DNA of 64,000 nucleotides. Origin: an uncultured Microbacteriaceae bacterium. Its GTDB lineage: Bacteria; Actinomycetota; Actinomycetes; Actinomycetales; Microbacteriaceae. Location: positions 299,076 to 363,075 of the forward strand of contig CANKXX010000004.1 in NCBI GenBank assembly GCA_947487835.1. The letters are read 5' to 3'. The first letter of the stretch is position 1, and every line of letters begins with the position of its first letter. Of the stretch, positions 43,382 through 55,082 are shown in pieces. The position numbers and the translations under genes were made by a program. The notes beneath the pieces are model-generated. The model was given only the letters and a program-made list of their open reading frames with translations. It was not told the DNA's origin and searched no databases.

Positions 43382-44059
43382 TCAGCCTCCGTGCGCGGCC
43401 AGCCGGTAGCCGGCACCCCGCAGCGTCTCGATCGCCGACCGCTGGAAAGGGCGGTCGACCTTGTTCCGCAGGTGGCGGATGTACACCTCGACGATATTCG
43501 GGTCGCCCTCGAAGTCGAAGTCCCACACGTTCGCGAGCACGTCGCGCTTGCTCACCACCTCGCCCTTGCGCCGTATCAGGAACTCGAGCACCGCGATCTC
43601 GCGCGCGGTCAGCTCGAGCTCCGTCCCGCCGCGCCATACCCGCTTCGCCGCCGGGTCGACGCGTAGATCGCCGGCCTCGAGCACCGCGGGGCGGTCACGG
43701 GCGCCGCGGCGCAGCAGGGCGCGGAGCCGGGCCGCCAGGACTGCCGAGGAGAACGGCTTGGTGAGGTAGTCGTCGGCCCCGGTGTCCAGCGCCTCGATCT
43801 CGTCCCAGTCGCCGTCCTTCGCGGTGAGCATGAGGATGGGTGTCCAGTTCTTCTCCGCCCGCAGGGTCTGGCAGACCCGGTAGCCGCTCATTCCGGGCAT
43901 CATGATGTCGAGCACGATCACGTCGTACGGATTCTCCCGGGCCAGCCACAGTCCGTCGGTGCCGGAGTGGGCGACGTCCACGGCGCAGCCCTCGGCCTCG
44001 AGGCCGAGGCGCACGCCGTCGGCCAGCCGCATCTCGTCGTCGACGACCAGAACCCGCAC
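43382..44059 (-). CDS. OmpR/PhoB-family response regulator
   Basis: A 225-residue regulator. The receiver domain has VVDDE, phospho-acceptor Asp51 (VLDIMMPG), the conserved Thr in LMLTAKDG and the Lys in DYLTKPFSSA. The winged-helix DNA-binding domain covers about 125-222 (LTAREIAVLEFLIRRKGEVVSKRDVL, VEVYIRHLRNKVD, RGAGYRL). Start is GTG 44059; a longer in-frame version reaches into a region near the tRNA and is unlikely. It forms an operon with the sensor kinase. Confidence 0.95.
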   Translation of the reverse strand: MRVLVVDDEMRLADGVRLGLEAEGCAVDVAHSGTDGLWLARENPYDVIVLDIMMPGMSGYRVCQTLRAEKNWTPILMLTAKDGDWDEIEALDTGADDYLTKPFSSAVLAARLRALLRRGARDRPAVLEAGDLRVDPAAKRVWRGGTELELTAREIAVLEFLIRRKGEVVSKRDVLANVWDFDFEGDPNIVEVYIRHLRNKVDRPFQRSAIETLRGAGYRLAAHGG

Positions 44060-44208
44060 TGCCTCACCCCACCTCGCCGGGTAGCATCCGACGCTCGCCC
44101 GGTCTCCCAGTGTGCCGCCCGCGCGCTGAAGCGGGGCTGAAGCCGGCAGTAGCAGTCCCGAGAAGAACGAACCAGGCCGAGCCGACGCGAGCCGGTGGTG
44201 TTCCTCGG

Positions 44209-44282
44209 TACCCCCGGTGGGGTTCGAACCCACACTGCGACGATTTTAAGTCGTCTGCCTCTGCCGATTGGGCTACGGGGGC
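44209..44282 (-). tRNA. tRNA with anticodon UAA (Leu), class I shape
   Basis: A complete 74-nt cloverleaf on the minus strand. Acceptor GCCCCCG/CGGGGGT, D-stem GCC/GGC, anticodon stem GACGA/TCGTC with loop CTTAAAA (anticodon UAA), variable loop GCAGT and T-arm GTGGG-TTCGAAC-CCCAC. Discriminator is A; CCA is not encoded. UAA reads the leucine codon UUA. The 5-nt variable loop is unusual, because leucine tRNAs normally have a long variable arm. Confidence 0.93.
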
Positions 44283-44328
44283 CTGCACGCACCGGGAGTC
44301 AGCCTAGCCAGACGCGCACCGGAGACGC

Positions 44329-44362
44329 GAAAAGGCCCGAAGCGCTGGTGCGCTCCGGGCCC
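44329..44362 (-). terminator. Terminator of ndh
   Basis: On the minus strand GGCCCGGAGCGC-ACCA-GCGCTTCGGGCC is followed by TTTTCG, a classic Rho-independent shape. Confidence 0.85.
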
Positions 44363-44380
44363 TTCCCTATGCTGCGTCGA

Positions 44381-45826
44381 TCAGTTGGTGCCGGGGTTCG
44401 CGTACACCGGTGCGGAGATGCCGTCCGCGCCGGGCAGCTTGTCCTTCGTGGTGTCGGTGACGGTGGCGGACGCCGGGGCGGCCGCGGCGGCCGGAGCGGA
44501 GTCGGCGGCGGGACGCGGGCGCGACGCGAACGTCTCGAACGCGAGGCGCGGCTTCTCGCGGGCCTCGAGGGAGACGATGTCGCGGCCGAGGGCCACGTTC
44601 ATCACCCAGACGCCGACGACGCGGATCTTGCGCTCCCAGCTCGGGATGGCGAGCCCGTGGTAGCCGCGGTGCATGATCCAGGCGGGGAACCCCTTGACGG
44701 CCGTCTTGCCGGACTGGAACACGCCGACGCCGATGCCGAGGCCCGCAACGGCGCCCATCGACTCGTGCTTGTACTCGGCGATGCCCTCCCCGCGCAGGTG
44801 CGCGACGATGTTCTTCGCCATCAGCTTGCCCTGGCGCACCGCGTGCTGGGCGTTCGGCACGCAGAAGCCGCCGACGCCCTTGCCCGTGAGGTCCGGGACG
44901 GCGGACACGTCACCGGCGCCCCAGGCGTCGGCCACGATGCCCTCGTCGCCCTCGACGCGGAGGTCGGCGCGCACGCGCAGGCGGCCGCGCTCCTCGATCG
45001 GGAGGTCGGTGTTCTTCAGCATCGGCGACGCCATGACGCCGGCGGTCCAGACGATGGTGTCGGACTCGAAGGACTCGCCCGTCGACAGCTCGATGACGCC
45101 GCCGACGGCGGACTTGAGCTGCGTGTCGAGGTGCACGTTCGCGCCGCGCTCGGCGAGGTTCTTGAGCACCCAGTGGCTGGTGGGCAGCGACACCTCGGGC
45201 ATGATGCGGCCCATCGCCTCGATGAGGTGGAAGTGCGTGTCCTCGAAGGAGAGCTGCGGGTAGTACTTGAGCAGCGCGCTGGCGAGCGAGCGCATCTCGG
45301 CGAAGACCTCGATGCCGGCGAAGCCGCCACCGACCACGACGAACGTGAGCAGGCGGTCGCGCTCGGGGCCGGCGGGCATGGTCGCCGCGCGGTCGAAGTT
45401 GCCGAGGATGCGGTCGCGGATGGCGGTCGCCTCCTCGATGGTCTTGAGGCCGATGGCCTCGTCGGCGACGCCGGGGATCGGGAAGGTGCGCGACACGGAT
45501 CCCGCGGTGACGACGATCATGTCGTACGCGAAGTCCCAGGGCTCGCCGACCTCGGGCATGATCGTGGCGGTCTTCGAGGCGTGGTTGATGCCCGTGACCT
45601 TCGCGGTGATGACGTTGGTCTTCTTGAGGTGACGGCGCTGGGAGACGACGGCGTGGCGGGGCTCGACCGAGCCGGCGACGACCTCCGGCAGGAAGGGCTG
45701 GTACGTCATGTACGGCAGCGGGTCGACCACGGTGACCTCGGCCTCGCCGGGGCGAAGCCACTTCTCCAGCTTCCACGCGGTGTAGAAACCGGCATAGCCG
45801 CCGCCTACGATCAGGATTTTGGGCAC
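44381..45826 (-). CDS. ndh: Type II NADH dehydrogenase
   Basis: A 481-residue single-subunit NADH:quinone oxidoreductase, non-proton-pumping and attached to the inner membrane face. FAD motif GGGYAGFYTAWKLE is at residues 8-20, NADH motif VVGGGFAGIEVFAEM near 168, WGAGDVSAVPD near 300, and QHAVRQGKLMAKNIV. The C-terminal region forms amphipathic helices ahead of an Ala/Pro-rich tail. GTG 45826 follows GAGGAG by about 8 nt. It ends in a strong terminator. Confidence 0.94.
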   Translation of the reverse strand: MPKILIVGGGYAGFYTAWKLEKWLRPGEAEVTVVDPLPYMTYQPFLPEVVAGSVEPRHAVVSQRRHLKKTNVITAKVTGINHASKTATIMPEVGEPWDFAYDMIVVTAGSVSRTFPIPGVADEAIGLKTIEEATAIRDRILGNFDRAATMPAGPERDRLLTFVVVGGGFAGIEVFAEMRSLASALLKYYPQLSFEDTHFHLIEAMGRIMPEVSLPTSHWVLKNLAERGANVHLDTQLKSAVGGVIELSTGESFESDTIVWTAGVMASPMLKNTDLPIEERGRLRVRADLRVEGDEGIVADAWGAGDVSAVPDLTGKGVGGFCVPNAQHAVRQGKLMAKNIVAHLRGEGIAEYKHESMGAVAGLGIGVGVFQSGKTAVKGFPAWIMHRGYHGLAIPSWERKIRVVGVWVMNVALGRDIVSLEAREKPRLAFETFASRPRPAADSAPAAAAAPASATVTDTTKDKLPGADGISAPVYANPGTN

Positions 45827-45933
45827 GGTTGAAGCTCCTCAAGATGGGGATTGACTGGAACAGGCTACTACTTGCCCGGCGGACGGCTGAATTCGCGCCA
45901 CGCCGCCACGCCGAGGCCGCCGGAACGGCCGGT

Positions 45934-47274
45934 CTAGAGGTCGGTCGAGGACCGCTCCCCCGGACCGCCGCCCCGCCGCAGGCGGCTGAGCTGCCGCCAT
46001 GCCGCGGCGCCGCAGAGCGCGAAGAGCAGCCCGAACCCGCCGAGCACGGCGGCCGGGATGCCGACCTCGGTGACGTCGGAAGCCGACGGCAGCAGCGCCC
46101 GCAGGTCGACCGGCAGGGCGGTCGCGGGGTCGCGCGGCGCCGGCGGCGCCTCGGCCGCGGGCGGCGGCGGCACGGAGGTCGCCTGCGGCGCGGGTGCGCC
46201 GTCCGCGCGGCGGTACAGCCGGATCCACTCGGCGAGGTCGCCCACCGGGTTGCCCGTGACCGGGGCGACCTCGTCGCGGACGGCGGCCGCGGCGTCCATG
46301 AGCCCGTAGCCGTAGGTGTTGTCCGGCACCGTGCTGCCGGCGGGCCGCGCGGTGCGGATGAGCCGGTTGATCACGTTGTCCGCGTCCAGCTCGGGGTGCG
46401 ACGCGCGGACGAGCGCCAGCAGACCGGAGACGAGCGGCGCGGCGCCGCTCGTGCCGCCCCAGACTGCGTAGCCGCCGCCGGGCGTCACCCCCACGAGCTC
46501 CTCGCTCGGCGCGGCGACCGCGATGGTGATGCCCTGCGAGGACGCGTCGAAGCTCGCCTGCCCGCGCCGGTCGACGCCCGCGACCGTGACGACGCCGGGG
46601 ATCGTGGCGGGCGCGCCGACCTCGGTCGTGCCGCTGCCGCGGTTGCCCGCCGCCGCGACCACGATGACGTCGCGCTCGAAGGCATAGAGGAACGCGTCGT
46701 CCCAGCTCTCCGGCCACTCGAGCGAGTTGCGGGTGAGCGACATGTTGATCACGTCGGCGCCGTGGTCGACGGCCCAGCGCACGGCGTCCGCGATCTGCTC
46801 GTCGGAGTCGCGGGCACCCGGACCGAGGGCCACGGAGACGCTGAGCAGCGACGCCTCCGGTGCGACGCCGATCACGCCGTTGCCGTCCCCGGTGCCCCGG
46901 CCGGCGAGCACGGACGCGACGAGCGTTCCGTGCGAGCTCGACTGCCCGACGGGCGTCTGTCCGTTCGCCGTGCCGAGGCCGCTCACGTCGGTGCCGTCGA
47001 CCACGGCGCCGCTCAGCTCGGGCACGCCGCCGTCGACCCCGGTGTCGATGATCGCCACCGTGACGCCGGCGCCGCGGGTCACGTCCCAGGCGGAGCGGAC
47101 GCCGTAGTCGTCCAGCCAGTACTGCCGGTCACGCACCGGGTCGGCCGCGACCGGCGCGGCCGGGAGGCCCGGGAGGGCGACGGACGCGACCGCGAGCAGC
47201 GCGGCGGTCGCCCCGCGCAGCATCCCCCGCAGGACGCGGCGTCCGGCACCACGGTTCGAGGGGGCGCCGGTCAT
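45934..47274 (-). CDS. S8 family subtilisin-like protease, mycosin-type layout
   Basis: A 446-residue exported protease. A signal peptide (about 15-44) is followed by the catalytic domain with Asp77 (AIIDTGVD), His115 (SSHGT), oxyanion Asn211 (AAAGNRG) and Ser276 (GGTSGAAP). A Pro-rich linker leads to a C-terminal membrane helix (about 405-427) and a basic tail. This resembles mycosins of type VII secretion, but no ESX genes are nearby, so the role is unknown. ATG 47274 overlaps the DUF501 stop by 4 nt. Confidence 0.93.
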   Translation of the reverse strand: MTGAPSNRGAGRRVLRGMLRGATAALLAVASVALPGLPAAPVAADPVRDRQYWLDDYGVRSAWDVTRGAGVTVAIIDTGVDGGVPELSGAVVDGTDVSGLGTANGQTPVGQSSSHGTLVASVLAGRGTGDGNGVIGVAPEASLLSVSVALGPGARDSDEQIADAVRWAVDHGADVINMSLTRNSLEWPESWDDAFLYAFERDVIVVAAAGNRGSGTTEVGAPATIPGVVTVAGVDRRGQASFDASSQGITIAVAAPSEELVGVTPGGGYAVWGGTSGAAPLVSGLLALVRASHPELDADNVINRLIRTARPAGSTVPDNTYGYGLMDAAAAVRDEVAPVTGNPVGDLAEWIRLYRRADGAPAPQATSVPPPPAAEAPPAPRDPATALPVDLRALLPSASDVTEVGIPAAVLGGFGLLFALCGAAAWRQLSRLRRGGGPGERSSTDL

Positions 47275-47789
47275 TCCGTCGCGGTGTAGTCGCGGCACTC
47301 GCAGACGAGCGGCGACCAGTTCGCGCGCTCGAGGGCGAGGTCGCCGATCGGGTTCACGCCCGGACCGGCGGAGAGGGCGTGCGCGGCGAGGGCGTGCAGG
47401 CACTTCACGCGCGTCGGCATTCCGCCCGCAGAGATGCCCGCGATCTCCGGCACGACGTCGATGCTCTCCCGGTCGGCCAGGTAGGCACGGTGGGCGGCGG
47501 CGTAGCGCTCGGCGAGGTCGGCGTCGTCGGCCAGCGACTGCTGCAGCTCCGCCATCACGTGCTCGGCCTCGAGGTGCGAGATGGACGCGGTGGCGGCGGG
47601 GTGAGTCAGGTAGTAGAGCGTGGGGAACGGCTCGCCGTGGGCCAGCCGCGGGGCGGTCGCCACGACGGTCGGCGCGCCGCAGACGCAGCGCGCGCTCACG
47701 CCGAGCACCCCGCGCGCCGGACGTCCCAGCTGGGCCGACACGGTGGCGATGTCCTCGGCGGAGGGCGGGTCGAAGGGGGGCGTCGTCAC
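47271..47789 (-). CDS. DUF501 family protein
   Basis: A 172-residue cytosolic protein with RCVCGAPTVVATAPRL, FPTLYYLTHP and GISAGGMPTRVKCLHALAAHALSAGPGVNPIGD, the conserved DUF501 blocks, plus several Cys/His that might bind metal. Function unknown. It lies between the FtsB-like gene and the subtilase with 4-nt overlaps at both ends. The eno-ftsB-DUF501 order is conserved in actinobacteria. Confidence 0.93.
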   Translation of the reverse strand: MTTPPFDPPSAEDIATVSAQLGRPARGVLGVSARCVCGAPTVVATAPRLAHGEPFPTLYYLTHPAATASISHLEAEHVMAELQQSLADDADLAERYAAAHRAYLADRESIDVVPEIAGISAGGMPTRVKCLHALAAHALSAGPGVNPIGDLALERANWSPLVCECRDYTATE

Positions 47790-48370
47790 TCTGGCACCGT
47801 CTCGGTCGTGGTCAGCTGGTCGGGCGGGAGGTCGCTGAGGCCCGCGATCATCGCCGAGCCGAAGAGCGTCTGCACCCAGTCCACCCGGGTCTCCTGGATG
47901 TCCTCGCTGATGGGGGCGGACTCCTCGGGCACGGCCTGGCCGAGGTCGTCCATCACGAGGTACGAGGTCTCGCCCGGCATCACGTAGAAGAGCCGGTCGC
48001 GGATCTCGGCCTTCAGGTAGGCGGGGTCGTTGTAGCGCGCCCGCTCGTCCCGCAGGGTGTCGATCTCCTCCTCCTGGGCCGCGACGGCGGCACGGAGGTC
48101 GGCGAGCTGTTGGCGCTGCTCGAGGTAGATCCGCAGGCCGGGCGCGAGCACGACGATGAAGAGCACGATGAGGGACAGCACCATGATGGAGAAGCCCGAG
48201 AAGCGGATGCTGCGCAACCAGTTGCCCGTTGCCTCGTCGGACTCGGGAAGGGCCACCGGGACGCGCGTCGAGCGGCCCCGGCCCGGGCCGCCGCGGCCGG
48301 ATCCCGGACCGGAGCCCGCGTCCCTGCCGGTCGCCGAAGCGCCGCGGTTCCTCGTCGGGAACGATGGCAT
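47786..48370 (-). CDS. Septum formation initiator (FtsB/DivIC-like)
   Basis: A 194-residue bitopic membrane protein. A Gly/Arg/Ser-rich cytoplasmic N terminus (about 1-55) is followed by a membrane helix at about 60-80, a coiled coil (QRQQLADLRAAVAAQEEEIDTLRDERARYNDPAYLKAEIRDRL) and a short tail. It should join FtsL and FtsQ at the division septum. AAGGGAAGG precedes ATG 48370; an upstream in-frame start has no such support. It lies downstream of eno. Confidence 0.92.
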   Translation of the reverse strand: MPSFPTRNRGASATGRDAGSGPGSGRGGPGRGRSTRVPVALPESDEATGNWLRSIRFSGFSIMVLSLIVLFIVVLAPGLRIYLEQRQQLADLRAAVAAQEEEIDTLRDERARYNDPAYLKAEIRDRLFYVMPGETSYLVMDDLGQAVPEESAPISEDIQETRVDWVQTLFGSAMIAGLSDLPPDQLTTTETVPE

Positions 48371-48451
48371 GCGCCTTCCCTTCTGCTTGCGGATCTGCGG
48401 GTCGCGGTCGACTGCCCGCCGGCGTCCCCCGGCTGCGTCCCCCAACGCGAA

Positions 48452-48492
48452 CGCGGGCGGGAAGCGCCTTCGAGAGGCCCTCCCCGCCCGCG
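48452..48492 (-). terminator. Terminator of eno
   Basis: CGCGGGCGGG and CCCGCCCGCG pair across about 21 nt, 14 bp after the eno stop. The stem is GC-rich without a T-run. It may be leaky towards the FtsB-like gene. Confidence 0.65.
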
Positions 48493-48506
48493 GCGGACTG
48501 CTGTGC

Positions 48507-52349
<3,843 letters not shown>

Positions 52350-52353
<4 letters not shown>

Positions 52354-53420
52354 CCTCCTACCTCTCCGGCATCGGCATCGTGCTCGCGCTCGAGCTCCGG
52401 CAGCGCGTCCGGGGCGTGGGCTGGTACGTGCTGCTCGGCGTCTTCGTCGCGCTCGTCGCGCTCATCACCGTGCTGCTCTGGCTCAGCCTCGACGTCTCGG
52501 ACGGGCTCGGCGGCTTCCTCTTCTCCGGCATCCTGTTCTTCGTGCTGCTGCTCGGCACGCTCGTGACGCCCGCCCTCAGCGGCAACGCCATCAACGGCGA
52601 CCGGGACGCGGGCACCCTCGCCACGACGCAGGTCACGCTGCTGCGCACGGGACAGCTCGTGCTCGGCAAGTTCCTCGCGGCCTGGCTCACCGCGCTCGCG
52701 TTCCTCCTGGTCTCGCTGCCGTTCCTCGGCTTCGCGGTCCTGTCCGGCGGCGTGCCGGCGGGGACCATCGCGGTGTCGGTGCTCGTGCTCGCCGTCGAGC
52801 TCGGCGTGATCGCGGCGATCGGGGTGGGCCTGTCCGGCATCCTGACCCGGCCGCTGTTCTCCATCGTCGTGACGTACCTCACCGTCGCGGCGCTCAGCAT
52901 CGGCACGCTCATCGTCTTCACGCTCGCGGGCGTCGCGACCTCGTCCGAGGCGCGATCCACCACCATCGACGTGCAGTTCCTGGAGGAGGGGCCCGATGGC
53001 GCGGACACCGTGACCTGCTCCCCGCCGCAGGTGACGACCTACACGGTGCCGCGCTTCGACTACTACTGGGGCGTGCTCGCCGCCAACCCGTACGTCGTGC
53101 TTGCGGACGCCGCCGCCGGGCAGTTCGACTCCCGCGGCGAGCCGGTGGACCTGTTCAGCGCCACGGCCGTGCCGGTGCGTCAGGCGCAGATCGCGCCCGA
53201 CCTCGACGCGACGTTCGACTACTGCAGCGACCTGCGGGACGGCGGCACCCCGGCCGGTGAGCAGTTCCCGACCTCGCGGGAGGTGTTCGAGAGCACGGTG
53301 CCCACCTGGTTCGTCGGCCTCGCGATCCACGTGGTCCTCGGGGCGAGCGCCCTTCTCTGGGCCACCGCACGCACCCGCACGCCGGCGGCGCGGCTGCCGA
53401 GGGGCAGCAGGATCGCCTGA
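52350..53420 (+). CDS. ABC-2 type exporter permease
   Basis: A 356-residue membrane protein. Helix 1 follows ALELRQRVRGVGWY; further helices lie at about 60-85, 110-135, 140-165, 170-195 and 325-345. AINGDRDAGTLATTQVTLLRTGQLVLGKFLAAW is the typical ABC-2 coupling region. A large extracytoplasmic loop (about 200-320) holds two Cys (VTCSPPQ, FDYCSDL) that could pair. GTG 52350 overlaps the ATPase stop. It forms the exporter with the preceding gene. Confidence 0.9.
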
Positions 53421-53444
53421 CGACTCCTCCGGGCGACGCCCCGG

Positions 53445-54044
53445 TCAGGCGTCGTGGTGGGGAATGCCGGCCAGGGCCTGCTGGTAGCGGTCCACCAGGG
53501 TGCGGAACGCGTCCGTCGCGCGGTCGACGTCCGCCGTCAGCACCAGGTCGTACTTGATGCCGTACATGCCGTCGACAAGCATGCGCGCGGCGATGTCGGC
53601 CCTGTCGTCGGGGAGCCCGATCTCGGACAGGCCGGACTTCAGCACCTGCAGCCAGGAGTCGAAGGTCCTGCGGGCATCGGGCAGGAGGTCGGGCGACATC
53701 ACGCCGAGCATGGCGGCCTCGATCTCGATCCGCTGCAGCTGACGGTTCTCCGGATCGGCCATGACCTCGAAGGCATGCTCGAGGTGCGCGGTGAGGTCAT
53801 CCACGGTGTGCAGCTCCGCGTCCACGAGCTTCAGGGCGACCGTCTGCTGGTCGGTGATCGACTGCAGGATCGCCTGCAGCAGCTCCTCGCGGGTGCCGAA
53901 GTGGTAGACCAGCGTGTAGGTGCTGACACCGAGGGATTCCGCGAGCGTGCGGAAGGAGATCTCACCGATGGGGCGGGTGTAGAGCGCCTCGGTGATGCCG
54001 TCGAGGAGGACGATCCGTCGGTTCGGATTCGCTTTCCTCGCCAT
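53445..54044 (-). CDS. TetR-family regulator
   Basis: A 199-residue repressor-type protein. The helix-turn-helix region is ISFRTLAESLGVSTYTLVYHFGTREELLQAIL (about 28-60). The ligand-binding C-terminal part is distinct from well-known subfamilies. GAGGAG lies 6 nt before the ATG. It is convergent with the ABC exporter genes, so it may control them. An inverted repeat upstream suggests autoregulation. Confidence 0.93.
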   Translation of the reverse strand: MARKANPNRRIVLLDGITEALYTRPIGEISFRTLAESLGVSTYTLVYHFGTREELLQAILQSITDQQTVALKLVDAELHTVDDLTAHLEHAFEVMADPENRQLQRIEIEAAMLGVMSPDLLPDARRTFDSWLQVLKSGLSEIGLPDDRADIAARMLVDGMYGIKYDLVLTADVDRATDAFRTLVDRYQQALAGIPHHDA

Positions 54045-54065
54045 TGGTGCTCCTCACGGGATGGA

Positions 54066-54085
54066 TCAAGTGCAGTTCCACTCAA
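54066..54085 (-). promoter_or_regulatory. Candidate operator of the TetR gene
   Basis: TCAAGTG-N6-CACTCAA is an imperfect inverted repeat 20-40 bp before the start. The minus strand reads TTGAGTG at the position of a -35. Confidence 0.4.
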
Positions 54086-54119
54086 CCCTAGATCCGGCCG
54101 CGATGCGGCCAGGTGGCAC

Positions 54120-54884
54120 TCAGGCCCGGTCGCCGCCGTCCTCGGGCACCACCGCGATGACGCCCGCGTCGGCAGCGTCCACGCCGTCCGTCGCGGCCGC
54201 CTCGGCCTCCCGGATCTCGTCCTGCAGCCCGCGCAGCGTCGCGCGCAGAGCCCGCTCGGCGTCCAGCCCGTTGGCCCGTGCGGAGGCGACGATCGCGAGC
54301 AGCAGCGGCCCGAGCTCGTCCTCCGTGCTCACCGGCACGGCCGCCGGCCCGTCGTCGAGCAGGCCGACCTTCTGGGCGCGCCCGAGCACCTTGTCGGCGA
54401 GCGCGAGCGCGGGCATCCCCTGCGGGATGCCGTCGAGCACGCTGGTGCGGCCCGGCTTCTCGCGCGCCTTCAGCTCGTCCCAGAAGCCCACGACGTCGTC
54501 CGCCGTGTGCGCCTCGACGTCGCCGAACACGTGCGGGTGGCGGCCGACCATCTTCGCCGTCATGTGCGCCGCGACGTCCTGGATGTCGAACGCCTCGCCG
54601 GGGGTGTGGGCCGCGATGTCCGCGTGGAACAGCACGGAGTAGAGCACGTCGCCCAGCTCCTCGAGCATGGCGTCCCGGTCGCCGGTCTCGATCGCGTCGA
54701 TGAGCTCGTACGTCTCCTCAACGAGGTAGCGCACGAGCGACTCGTGGGTCTGGTCCGCGTCCCACGGGCACCCGCCGGGGCCCCGCAGGCGGGCCGTCAC
54801 GGCCACGAGCTCGTCGAGGCTGCTCTGCTGCCGGGGCTCGCTCTCGGCTCGGGGGTCGTCGGACGGGCTCGGGGCATCGATCAT
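54120..54884 (-). CDS. mazG: MazG nucleoside triphosphate pyrophosphohydrolase
   Basis: A 254-residue house-cleaning enzyme that hydrolyses non-canonical or excess NTPs. It has GPGGCPWDADQTHESLVRYLVEETYELIDAIE, the metal-binding EExxE..ExxD pattern (EELGDVLYSVLFHADIA) and GRHPHVFGDVEA. The C-terminal half resembles a second, degenerate helical repeat. ATG 54884 is 6 nt after CAGAGT, possibly leaderless. It lies downstream of mfd, as in mycobacteria. Confidence 0.94.
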   Translation of the reverse strand: MIDAPSPSDDPRAESEPRQQSSLDELVAVTARLRGPGGCPWDADQTHESLVRYLVEETYELIDAIETGDRDAMLEELGDVLYSVLFHADIAAHTPGEAFDIQDVAAHMTAKMVGRHPHVFGDVEAHTADDVVGFWDELKAREKPGRTSVLDGIPQGMPALALADKVLGRAQKVGLLDDGPAAVPVSTEDELGPLLLAIVASARANGLDAERALRATLRGLQDEIREAEAAATDGVDAADAGVIAVVPEDGGDRA

Positions 54885-54960
54885 GCGGCTACTCTGCCAT
54901 CCCCGCGCGCCTGCTCTGCACCCATCACGCCTACGGCTCGCGCCTGGCCGAGTTCTCCGA

Positions 54961-55040
54961 CGCACATCAGCAGATCCGCCACGACACGCCGGTTCGGGTG
55001 GTCCGTGACGGGCGTGTCGCTCGGATCCTGCTGAATTGCG
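54961..55040. repeat. 80-bp palindromic element, copy 2
   Basis: Same length and ends as the element at 12950-13029: CGCA-N2-TCAGCAGATCCG at one end and GGATCCTGCTGAATTGCG at the other. Inside, CGACACGCC and GGCGTGTCG add a second pair of arms, so almost the whole element can fold on itself. It lies between mfd and mazG and could end mfd transcription. Confidence 0.82.
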
Positions 55041-55082
55041 TTCACACGGGATGAATCCGCTGAGTGAGTGGAATGCACCCGA

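Noticed and set aside
45934-47274. The subtilase as evidence of a type VII secretion locus
   Set aside because: No EccB/C/D/E, WXG100 or related genes are in the window.
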